Assembly: GCF_900215205.1 (NCBI RefSeq) | Contig: NZ_OBDY01000053.1 | Location: 1-37,472, forward strand | Reading direction: 5' to 3' | DNA length: 37,472 bases | DNA from: Paractinoplanes atraurantiacus | Lineage (GTDB): Bacteria > Actinomycetota > Actinomycetes > Mycobacteriales > Micromonosporaceae | Part shown: positions 31,525 to 37,472 of the stretch, one piece after another | Layout of the letters: each line of letters begins with the position of its first letter | How positions within the stretch are numbered: the stretch's first letter is position 1 | The notes under the pieces: model-generated | What the model was told of the DNA's origin: nothing | Database searches by the model: none | Seen by the model: the letters and a program-made list of their open reading frames with translations, nothing else | Program-made: the position numbers and the translations under genes

Positions 31525-31616
31525 GCCCGCCCGCGGTTGTGCCCAGCTCTCTCGCACGCCCGCCCGCGGTTGTGCCCAGCTTTCTCGCACGCCCACGGAT
31601 GTGCCCAGCCTCGCGC
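31525..31616. repeat. 33-bp tandem repeat, about 2.8 copies
   Basis: Copies begin at 31525, 31558 and 31591. The first two differ at one base and each holds GCCCGCCCGCGGTTGTGCCC followed by AGCTYTCTCGCAC. The third lacks four bases near its start, has other changes and is partial. A degenerate piece of the unit precedes the first copy. The array fills most of the 135 bp between the DUF574 methyltransferase stop and the GH13 start. Confidence 0.85.
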
Positions 31617-31632
31617 GGCCGCCCCCGCTCGG

Positions 31633-32424
31633 TCAGCGCTTGCGGGCGACGCCTCCGAAGTGCGGCACCGGCTCGGCGTCGGCGTCCGGGTGCCACAACG
31701 AGCAGCTGACCACGCCGGGCTCGACGAGCTCCAGATCGCCGAAGAGGGCGCGCACCTGCTCGGCGCTGCGCAGCACCATCGTGGCGGCCGGGCCCTCGTT
31801 CCAGAAGCGCAGCGCCTCCTCCATGGTCTCCCCGTTGATCTCGTTGGTCGGGTGTGAGATCGCCAGGTAGCTGCCGGACGGCACCGCGCCGACCAGCCGG
31901 GCCACGAGCGCGGCCGCCTGGTCGTCGTCCGGGATGAAGTTCAGGATGCCCAGCATCGTGATCGCCACCGGCTGCTCGAGGTCGAGCGTCCGACGGGCTC
32001 CCGCGATGATCGCGTCCGGCTCCCGCAGGTCGGCCTGAAGGTAGTCGGTGCTCCCCCGCGGATCGCTGGTCAGCAGCACCTGGGCGTGCGCGAGCACGAG
32101 CGGGTCGTTGTCCACGTACACGATGCGGCTCTCCGGAGCGACCCGCTGCGCGACCTCATGCGTGTTCTCGGCGGTCGGGATTCCCGTCCCGACATCGAGG
32201 AACTGCCGAACACCGGCCTCACCGGCCAGCCACCGCACGACGCGCCCGAGATAGGCCCGATCGGCCCGCGCCGACGCCACCATCTCCGGCACCATGGCCA
32301 GGATCTGGTCGGCCACCGCCCGATCGGCCGCGAAGTTGTCCTTGCCACCCAGCCAGTAGTTCCAGAGCCGCGCCGAGTGCGGCACACCGGTGTCGAGCTT
32401 CCCCGCTCCATCCACATTGGACAT
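31633..32424 (-). CDS. DUF574 SAM-dependent methyltransferase (Methyltransf_19)
   Basis: A 263-residue member of the actinobacterial DUF574/Methyltransf_19 family. The N-terminus carries the family hallmark PHSARLWNYWLGGKDNFAAD. The SAM-binding motif is FLDVGTGIPTAENTHEVAQR, with Asp in VYVDNDPLVLAHA and ITMLGILNFIPDDDQAA farther on. Many such proteins are encoded per genome in Streptomyces and relatives, and their substrates are mostly unknown. The gene is upstream of the GH13 gene on the same strand, 135 bp away, with a tandem repeat between them. Confidence 0.93.
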   Translation of the reverse strand: MSNVDGAGKLDTGVPHSARLWNYWLGGKDNFAADRAVADQILAMVPEMVASARADRAYLGRVVRWLAGEAGVRQFLDVGTGIPTAENTHEVAQRVAPESRIVYVDNDPLVLAHAQVLLTSDPRGSTDYLQADLREPDAIIAGARRTLDLEQPVAITMLGILNFIPDDDQAAALVARLVGAVPSGSYLAISHPTNEINGETMEEALRFWNEGPAATMVLRSAEQVRALFGDLELVEPGVVSCSLWHPDADAEPVPHFGGVARKR

Positions 32425-32470
32425 ACCGGCCAGGGTAGCCCACCCCGGTCACCCTCGGTAGCCTCGGCCC

Positions 32471-32797
32471 GTGCCCGACGACCACGAACAGTACGCGCGC
32501 TACCGCCAGGACCGATCCGTGCTGGCGGAGATCGGCACCCACCTGAACCCCCAGGTCGGCCGGATCACCGTGCGGCTCCCCCGCGCCCTGGCCGAGGCCG
32601 CGGTCGCGGCGTGGAACCGCGACGAACTCGCCCCGATCGGCGAGGAGAGCCCCGCCCAGTACGAGGCCCGCGAGGCCGCCGCCGACCTGGCCCTGATCGG
32701 CCTGGCCCTCAGCGACCGCGGCGTCCCCGACGGGGACGAGGTGTCCGTCGACCTGGACGTCACCCAGGTCGCGGCGGCGCTACGAGCCGCATGGTGA
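32471..32797 (+). CDS. Small protein of unknown function, 108 residues
   Basis: The family is not recognised. The acidic, soluble product has a central stretch RITVRLPRALAEAAVAAWNR that reads as strand-helix, and a C-terminal VSVDLDVTQVAAALRAAW. It starts with GTG, and its stop lies in ATGGTGACC, which overlaps possible starts of the next gene. The two are probably cotranscribed. No membrane segment or signal peptide is present. Divergent from the DUF574 methyltransferase across 46 bp, so the two could share control. Confidence 0.7.
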   Translation: MPDDHEQYARYRQDRSVLAEIGTHLNPQVGRITVRLPRALAEAAVAAWNRDELAPIGEESPAQYEAREAAADLALIGLALSDRGVPDGDEVSVDLDVTQVAAALRAAW

Positions 32798-32814
32798 CCG
32801 GCGATGATCGTCGG

Positions 32815-33150
32815 ATGCGTGAGCTGACCTATCTGAACGGCCGGTGGTGGGATTGGCAGGTCGACCAGTGGGACACGTCCGTCCTGCGCCTCAGAGCGGA
32901 CAACGACCTCACCTACCACCACAGCGTCGAGGTGACCTTCACCGAGGTCGTCTGGGCGTCCAGCGCGGACCTCTTCCACCATCCGGTCTTCCGGGCTCCG
33001 ACCCCGGCCGAACTCGCATTCGCGCAGCAGGTGGTGAACGACGACGGCTATCGCGTGTTCACCTGGGACGCCGAGACGGCCGCGGCAACAGTGCCGATGA
33101 TGGTCATCGCCCAGTCCGTTCGCGTCACTGAGGGCATCGTCCGCCATTGA
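32815..33150 (+). CDS. Small protein of unknown function, 111 residues, Trp-rich
   Basis: The family is not recognised. The product starts MRELTYLNGRWWDWQVDQWD, is rich in aromatic residues, and has a mixed strand pattern in YHHSVEVTFTEVVWASSADL. The family may be an immunity- or Imm-like small protein, but that is only a guess from the W-rich form and its place after another small gene. ATG 32791 and GTG 32794 (the latter overlapping the previous stop as GTGA) would add 7-8 residues. It converges with the 33188 gene. Confidence 0.62.
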   Translation: MRELTYLNGRWWDWQVDQWDTSVLRLRADNDLTYHHSVEVTFTEVVWASSADLFHHPVFRAPTPAELAFAQQVVNDDGYRVFTWDAETAAATVPMMVIAQSVRVTEGIVRH

Positions 33151-33187
33151 ATCCGGTTCGGTCGACCTTCGATGATTGATCCCCCGC

Positions 33188-33727
33188 TCAGCGAGGGTCG
33201 GAGGCGTCTGAGGGCTGCGCCCCCGTCGCACCGGAGAGGACCGTCTCGGGAAACCTGTCGTGCATGATCTGCCAGAGGTCGGGATAGCCGATCGGTTTGG
33301 CGGCGACCTCGGCCCTGATCGGCTCGCTGCATTCGAGCATCCGCACGCAGAAGGCGGTCCACTCCTCCTGGGAGCGAGTCTGCGGCATGGTCTTGTGCAG
33401 GAAGACGCCGATGGTGAGCACGTCCGTGTACATCGCCGCCAGCATCCGGAGCTTGGCCTGCTCCTGAGGGTTCAGATCTCCGGGCGCGGCACCGCCCGCA
33501 TGGAAGAACGGCAGGAGGCGCGGCTCGTCGAGCAGGCGCCCCTGCACGTCGTGCAACCAGTTGAAGAGCTGCTGCATGGTGCCGGCGCCGGCCGTCGCGT
33601 TCTGCAGCGCCGTCTGGCGTGACAGCAAGCGCGCTTGCCAACCGGAAAAGAGCAGGGAGATCGTGGCGACCAGGACACCGATGGTGGCGAGTGCGGTGGT
33701 CAATGGACTCCTCCTCGGGATGTCCAT
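33188..33727 (-). CDS. Single-pass membrane protein of unknown function
   Basis: A 179-residue protein with one N-terminal membrane segment (about residues 9-27, LTTALATIGVLVATISLLF) followed by a helical cytoplasmic part with LHDVQGRLLDEPRLLPFF and KLRMLAAMYTDVLTIGVFLH. The layout resembles actinobacterial membrane proteins with a QAR-rich juxtamembrane helix, such as DUF6082 members, but the match is weak. The ATG at 33727 is preferred to the upstream start, as GGCGGTGA precedes it. It is divergent from the VanW-like gene across 168 bp. Confidence 0.72.
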   Translation of the reverse strand: MDIPRRSPLTTALATIGVLVATISLLFSGWQARLLSRQTALQNATAGAGTMQQLFNWLHDVQGRLLDEPRLLPFFHAGGAAPGDLNPQEQAKLRMLAAMYTDVLTIGVFLHKTMPQTRSQEEWTAFCVRMLECSEPIRAEVAAKPIGYPDLWQIMHDRFPETVLSGATGAQPSDASDPR

Positions 33728-33867
33728 GCTGTCACCGCCACACAACCTGGTGCGGGTCCGCGCGCACGACGCCGTGCCGGTTCGGGTGATATGGGACGAA
33801 GCGTGCGAACGCGCTATAGGCGGCAGCTAAGGCGCTCGTCACAAGCAGTCGACCTACCGATGCGGTT

Positions 33868-33892
33868 ACTTGATCCTTCAAGTCATGATCAA
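33868..33892. promoter_or_regulatory. Nested inverted repeats just upstream of the VanW-like gene
   Basis: ACTTGA (33868-33873) pairs with TCAAGT (33878-33883), and TTGATC (33870-33875) pairs with GATCAA (33887-33892), overlapping each other. The A/T-rich patch ends 3 bases before the chosen ATG, so a protein bound here could block transcription or initiation. It is an operator candidate only. Confidence 0.4.
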
Positions 33893-33895
33893 CTC

Positions 33896-35212
33896 ATGAG
33901 TATGCCGACGGTGCCCGAGGATCAGCGCTGGACCGGGTCGGCGGTGGTGCCGCCGGCACGGCCGCCCCGGCGTCATTGGCGATGGGTGCTGGGCATTGTC
34001 GCGGCGCTGGTTGTTGTCGCTGTGGGGCTTGGTGTCGCGTTTGTCCGCATGTCGCCGGCGGTGGCGGACGAGACGTACGTGGCTGGAATCGCCGTTGGTG
34101 GTCTTGATGACACTCAGCTGACGAGCAAGCTCGAGGGGGCCGTGCGGCAGAAGGTCGAGCGGCCGATCACCGTCGAGGCCGGGGACGAGCGGTTCGCGAT
34201 CAATCCGGCCGAGGCCGGGATCAAGCTGGATGTGGCCGCCACCCGCAGCGACGTGGAGATGACCCGGCTGCGGCTGCCGGGCAGCAAGGCGCGGCACGAC
34301 GTGACGCCGGTGATCACCGTTGACGAGGGGGCGGCCAAGAGCGCGCTCGACGCCAAGGTGAAGCCGTTCAACAAAGAACCCCGCGACGCCTCGGTCAAGC
34401 TGGCCTCGCCGCAGACGGTCATCGACGGCAAGGGCGACCTGTCGTACGAGGCCTCCACCAAGGGCGTGACCCTCGACAAGGGTGAGCCGGGGCGCGGGGT
34501 CGACACGAGCGATGCCGTGAAGCGGCTCGTCGACACGGTGCGTGATGGCGGGACGACGTTGAAACTGTCCGTGACCACGTTGAAGCCGGGCAACGTCAAC
34601 CCCAAGCTCGCCGGGGTCGACCAGCTCATCGGCACCTTCACCACGTACCACCCGTGCTGTGCCCCTCGCGTCACCAACATCCACCGGATCGCCGAGCTGA
34701 TCGACAACACCGTGGTGCCGGCCGGTGGGACCTTCTCGCTCAACGACGCGGCCGGCGAGCGTACGAAGGCCAACGGTTTCGTGGCCGCGCCCGCGATCGT
34801 CGACGGAGAGCTGGAGGACCAGCTCGGCGGCGGTGTCTCGCAGTTCTCGACGACGCTGTTCAACGCGGCCTGGTTCGCCGGGCTCGACATCGAGAAGCAC
34901 CAGCCGCACTCGCTCTACATCAGCCGCTATCCCCCGGGCCGCGAGGCGACCCTGGACTGGCGCTCGATCGACAACAAGTTCAAGAACGACACGGACGCGC
35001 CGCTGGTCATCCGGGCCCGCACCACCGACACGTCGGTGACGGTCGGGATCTACGGGCACACCGGCGACCGGGAGGTCTCCTCGGTGACCGGGCCGCGCCG
35101 GCCCACCGGCGACGCGGGCGGTTTCCGGGTGTCGGTGACGCGCACGATCAACCAGGACGGATCGGTCAAGGGCAGGAACACGATCAGCTGGACGTACAAG
35201 GGCCTGGACTGA
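33896..35212 (+). CDS. VanW-family envelope protein with YoaR-like domain
   Basis: A 438-residue protein. A cytoplasmic Pro-rich N-terminus is followed by one membrane segment (about 33-52, WVLGIVAALVVVAVGLGVAF) and an extracellular part. Residues about 65-260 fit the YoaR-like, putative peptidoglycan-binding repeats (GIAVGGLDDTQLTSKL, INPAEAGIKLDV). The VanW domain follows, with FTTYHPCCAPRVTNIHRIAE, then PAGGTFSLNDAAGERTKANG and GGGVSQFSTTLFNAAWFAGL. VanW proteins are found with vancomycin-resistance clusters, but their biochemical role is unknown and no vanHAX gene is here. An envelope role is inferred. Confidence 0.9.
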   Translation: MSMPTVPEDQRWTGSAVVPPARPPRRHWRWVLGIVAALVVVAVGLGVAFVRMSPAVADETYVAGIAVGGLDDTQLTSKLEGAVRQKVERPITVEAGDERFAINPAEAGIKLDVAATRSDVEMTRLRLPGSKARHDVTPVITVDEGAAKSALDAKVKPFNKEPRDASVKLASPQTVIDGKGDLSYEASTKGVTLDKGEPGRGVDTSDAVKRLVDTVRDGGTTLKLSVTTLKPGNVNPKLAGVDQLIGTFTTYHPCCAPRVTNIHRIAELIDNTVVPAGGTFSLNDAAGERTKANGFVAAPAIVDGELEDQLGGGVSQFSTTLFNAAWFAGLDIEKHQPHSLYISRYPPGREATLDWRSIDNKFKNDTDAPLVIRARTTDTSVTVGIYGHTGDREVSSVTGPRRPTGDAGGFRVSVTRTINQDGSVKGRNTISWTYKGLD

Positions 35213-35241
35213 CCGGTGGCCGAGTGGGTACAAATGGCCCG

Positions 35242-36531
35242 GTGAAGACGATGGCGCGCGCGGCGGTGGCCGGAGGTTTGGCACTCTGTCTGGTGGGGTG
35301 CAGCTCCAGCGAGCCGCCCACGCCCGCGCCCCGGGTGACCCAGACGACGACCCCGGTCCGCGAGACCGGGGTCACGCTGACCGCCACGCCGGTGCGCGGC
35401 GGCGACGGCCAGGCGCCCTTCGACCAGCAGCGCGAGCTCAAGGTGCCGGCGGGCTGGACGGTCAGCGTCTACGCCCGCGTCCCCAGCGCCCGTCTGCTGG
35501 CCTTCGCCCCGGACGGCAAGCTGCTCGTCTCCCGCCCCAAATACGGCGATGTCCTGGCCCTGGCCGGGGGCAAGCAGAGCACCCTGCTCAAGGGACTCAA
35601 CCTGCCGCACGGCCTGGCCTTCAAGGGCGACACGCTGTACGTCGCCGAGGGCGACAAGGTCGATTCTTATGTGTACGCCGGAGGCCGCACCACCGGGAAG
35701 CAGATCGTGGCCGACGGCCTGCCCGATGCCAAGAGCCCCGAGCTGGGCGGCGCCTACGCCCACGCGCTGAAGAGCGTCGCCATCGGGCAGGACGGCGCGA
35801 TCTACGTCTCGATCGGCTCCACCGGCAACGTCTCCGAGGAGGATCGCGACGCCAGCCCCGAGCGCGCGTCGATCCTGCGCATCCCGCCCGGCGGCGGCAA
35901 GCCGGCCATCTTCGCCCGCGGCGTCCGCAACGGCACCGGCCTGGCCGTCGCCCCCGACGGCTCGGTCTGGACTGCCGTGAACAACCGCGACAACATCGCC
36001 TACCCCTATGACGGCGAGGACAAAGGCAAGGTCATTACGTCGTACGTCAATGAGCACCCCCTGGAGCCACTGGCCAAGCTCACCCAGGGCCGCGAGCTGG
36101 GCTGGCCGTACTGCAATCCCGACCCCGACCTGAAGACCAACAGCTACGCGAACCGGCCGTTCGTGCGCGACATCCAGATGAACCCGGACGGCAGCAAACT
36201 CGACTGCGCCAAGCTGCAACCCGTCGAGCAGGGCATGGGCGCACACTCGGCTCCCCTGGGCCTGTCGTTCGGTGAGGCCGGCCCGCTCGGCGCGGGTGCG
36301 CTGGTCGGCATTCACGGCTCGTGGAACCGGCAGCCGCCGCGCGAGCCCGAGGTGTCGTTCTTCGCGTGGCGCGCCGGCACGCTCGGCCCGCAGCAGACGA
36401 TCCTGACCGGCTTCCAGGACGGCGAGGGGTCACGCTGGGGACGCCCGGTCGCGGCCGTCGTCGGCCCGGACAAGGCGTTGTACGTCAGTGACGACAAGGC
36501 GGGCGCCATCTACCGCGTGACCATGTCCTGA
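35242..36531 (+). CDS. Sugar/sorbosone dehydrogenase-like beta-propeller lipoprotein
   Basis: A 429-residue protein. The signal peptide ends in lipobox LVGC (17-20, Cys20), so it is anchored outside the membrane. The rest forms a six-bladed propeller of the PQQ-dependent glucose/sorbosone dehydrogenase family: LLAFAPDGKLLVSRPKYGDV, LPHGLAFKGDTLYVAEGDKV, SVAIGQDGAIYVSIGSTGN, and GIHGSWNRQPPREPEVSFFA. Many family members lack proven activity, so PQQ binding is not certain. It follows the VanW-like gene by 29 bp and may be cotranscribed with it. The GTG at 35242 is chosen; an ATG three codons on is an alternative. Confidence 0.9.
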   Translation: MKTMARAAVAGGLALCLVGCSSSEPPTPAPRVTQTTTPVRETGVTLTATPVRGGDGQAPFDQQRELKVPAGWTVSVYARVPSARLLAFAPDGKLLVSRPKYGDVLALAGGKQSTLLKGLNLPHGLAFKGDTLYVAEGDKVDSYVYAGGRTTGKQIVADGLPDAKSPELGGAYAHALKSVAIGQDGAIYVSIGSTGNVSEEDRDASPERASILRIPPGGGKPAIFARGVRNGTGLAVAPDGSVWTAVNNRDNIAYPYDGEDKGKVITSYVNEHPLEPLAKLTQGRELGWPYCNPDPDLKTNSYANRPFVRDIQMNPDGSKLDCAKLQPVEQGMGAHSAPLGLSFGEAGPLGAGALVGIHGSWNRQPPREPEVSFFAWRAGTLGPQQTILTGFQDGEGSRWGRPVAAVVGPDKALYVSDDKAGAIYRVTMS

Positions 36532-36566
36532 GTTTGCCGTCATCCCGATCGGGCACCCGGAACCCC

Positions 36567-37148
36567 ATGCGAGCTTTGGTTCTGGGTTGTTCCCTGAAGT
36601 CGTCCGGCAGCGAGTCGAGCAGTGAGCTGCTGGGCCGCGAGGTGCTGGCCGCGCTGGCCGACCACGACGTGGAGGGCGAGGTCCTGCGCGTCGCCGACCT
36701 GGGCGTCAAATTCGGCGTCAGCGCGGACGAAGGCGAGGGTGACGGCTGGCCCGGCGTACGGGAAAAGCTCCTGAACGCTCAGATCTTGATCCTGGCCACG
36801 CCGATCTGGATGGGTCAGCCGTCGAGCGTGGCCAAGATGGTGCTGGAGAGGCTGGACGCGGAGATCTCCGGGACTTCGATGTACGGGAAGGTGGCGGCCG
36901 TGGCGGTCGTCGGCAACGAGGACGGCGCCCATCATGTGGTGGCCGAGGTGCTGCAGGGCCTGAACGACGTCGGCTTCACGATCCCGGCCGGCGCGTCGAC
37001 CTACTGGGTCGGCGAGGCCATGGGCAAGCTCGACTACAAGGACGCGGGCCCGAAGCCGGACACGACCGGCGCCGCCACGAAGTCGCTGGCCGCGAACGTG
37101 GCCCACGTCGCGCGCCTGCTCGCGGACTCACCGTTCCCGGCGTCCTAG
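36567..37148 (+). CDS. Flavodoxin-fold NAD(P)H-dependent FMN reductase-like protein
   Basis: A 193-residue protein of the flavodoxin/NADPH-dependent FMN reductase fold. It starts RALVLGCSLKSSGSESSSEL, where the Ser-rich loop binds the FMN phosphate, and ATPIWMGQPSSVAKMVLERL is the typical second flavin loop and helix. It probably transfers electrons from NAD(P)H to flavin or a quinone. The ATG at 36567 is where the first strand begins; the frame is open to 36534. Its TAG stop is odd: TA is the IS630 target dinucleotide and G the first base of the insertion sequence, as for the cupin at the other end. Confidence 0.85.
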   Translation: MRALVLGCSLKSSGSESSSELLGREVLAALADHDVEGEVLRVADLGVKFGVSADEGEGDGWPGVREKLLNAQILILATPIWMGQPSSVAKMVLERLDAEISGTSMYGKVAAVAVVGNEDGAHHVVAEVLQGLNDVGFTIPAGASTYWVGEAMGKLDYKDAGPKPDTTGAATKSLAANVAHVARLLADSPFPAS

Positions 37149-37472
37149 TGTCGTGAGTCGTTAATGCGTGTGCAGTATCGCTTGATGGATTCGAGGATCT
37201 GGTCGGCGGTCTTGGTCCAGACGTAGGGCCGGGGGTCGTCGTTCCAGGTCTCGATCCAGGCGCGGATGTCTTTGTTGAGTTCGCGCACCGAGCGGTGGGT
37301 GCCGCGCTGCAGCTTTTTGGTGGTTAGTTCGCCGAACCAGCGTTCGACCAGGTTGAGCCAGGAAGAGCTCGTCGGGGTGAAGTGCAAAACGAAGCGTGGG
37401 TGGGCGGCCAGCCAGCGTTTGATCGCCGGGGTTTTGTGGGTGGACGCATTGTCCAGAACGACGTGCACGTCC
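37145..37472 (-). CDS. IS630-family transposase, C-terminal catalytic part
   Basis: A partial gene of about 108 codons that enters from the right edge and ends at 37145. It contains the second catalytic Asp in VHVVLDNASTHKTP and the third acidic residue, Glu, in SSSWLNLVERWFGELTTKKL, the DDE_3 pattern of IS630 transposases. The N-terminal half and first Asp are outside the window. The stop codon is not inside the insertion sequence: the element ends in CAC, and TAG is completed by the TA target plus the host base. The same CTAG also gives the TAG stop of the flavodoxin-fold gene on the other strand. Confidence 0.88.
   Translation of the reverse strand, partial: DVHVVLDNASTHKTPAIKRWLAAHPRFVLHFTPTSSSWLNLVERWFGELTTKKLQRGTHRSVRELNKDIRAWIETWNDDPRPYVWTKTADQILESIKRYCTRINDSRH
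37148..37472 (-). mobile_element. IS630-family insertion sequence, 3' part (truncated by window edge)
   Basis: The element's transposase-end terminus lies at 37148, preceded by host TA (37146-37147). Read inward on the plus strand it begins GTGTCGTGAGTCGTTAATG, 12 of 19 bases matching the end at 359. It has the same orientation as the left element, so if both are complete elsewhere they are direct copies. About 0.4-0.5 kb, the middle of the transposase, is missing when the two partial sequences are compared with a typical 1.1-kb element. Confidence 0.82.

Noticed and set aside
36544..36553. CCCGATCGGG palindrome between the dehydrogenase-like and flavodoxin-fold genes
   Set aside because: A 10-bp palindrome without a loop or T-tract is expected by chance at this GC content.
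1..37472. The segment as a plasmid or composite transposon
   Set aside because: No replication, partition, conjugation or resistance cargo was seen, and the genes look like chromosomal housekeeping and signalling genes. The IS sequences at both edges alone do not prove mobility.

Overview
The window is 37.5 kb of very GC-rich DNA with GTG/TTG starts, tightly packed and overlapping genes, and actinobacterial families: a large LuxR ATPase regulator, a DUF6412-like protein beside YidC, a PASTA class A penicillin-binding protein, a DUF574 methyltransferase and a GAF-SpoIIE phosphatase. With an aerotaxis-type receptor, which suggests a motile cell, I infer a filamentous actinomycete of the Micromonosporaceae (Actinoplanes-like). 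This rests on gene content, not on a search. No rRNA, tRNA, CRISPR array, plasmid replication or phage gene was seen, so the content looks chromosomal.

Layout. 1-359: 5' part of an IS630-family element whose transposase runs off the left edge. 359-3709: cupin and LuxR ATPase regulator (minus). 3816-5493: DUF6412-like, YidC and LexA-like genes (plus). 5490-7169: SDR dehydrogenase and its divergent MmyB-type regulator. 7196-12294: a signalling block, with a split aerotaxis receptor (PAS protein plus soluble MCP domain) running into a minus-strand operon of anti-sigma ATPase, GAF-SpoIIE phosphatase and Cache-PAS histidine kinase. 12387-16152: methyltransferase and divergent MerR regulator with a shared operator, then the PBP. 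16153-16610: a G-rich stretch with no convincing gene. 16611-20735: small enzymes and regulators (unknown protein, ATP-grasp, GNAT, membrane protein, AraC regulator, NmrA-like reductase). 20837-25288: an FtsX-type ABC export operon with two ATPases and a 980-residue permease. 25481-29534: secreted aldose 1-epimerase followed by a ribose-type ABC sugar importer (binding protein, permease, ATPase). 29544-32424: YjbR-like protein, GH13 glucosidase with a 33-bp tandem repeat upstream, and DUF574 methyltransferase. 32471-33727: three small unknown genes. 33896-37148: VanW-like envelope protein, lipoprotein of the sugar/sorbosone dehydrogenase type, flavodoxin-fold protein. 37148-37472: 3' part of an IS630-family element in the same orientation as the left one.

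How the genes fit together. Aldose 1-epimerase, importer and GH13 glucosidase form a plausible sugar uptake and use set. The PBP and the VanW-like protein are cell-envelope factors. The signalling block joins redox or energy taxis, partner switching and a histidine kinase with no response regulator in view. The most unusual structural point is that the window begins and ends inside IS630 DNA, and both neighbouring host genes stop exactly on the CTAG at the IS junction.
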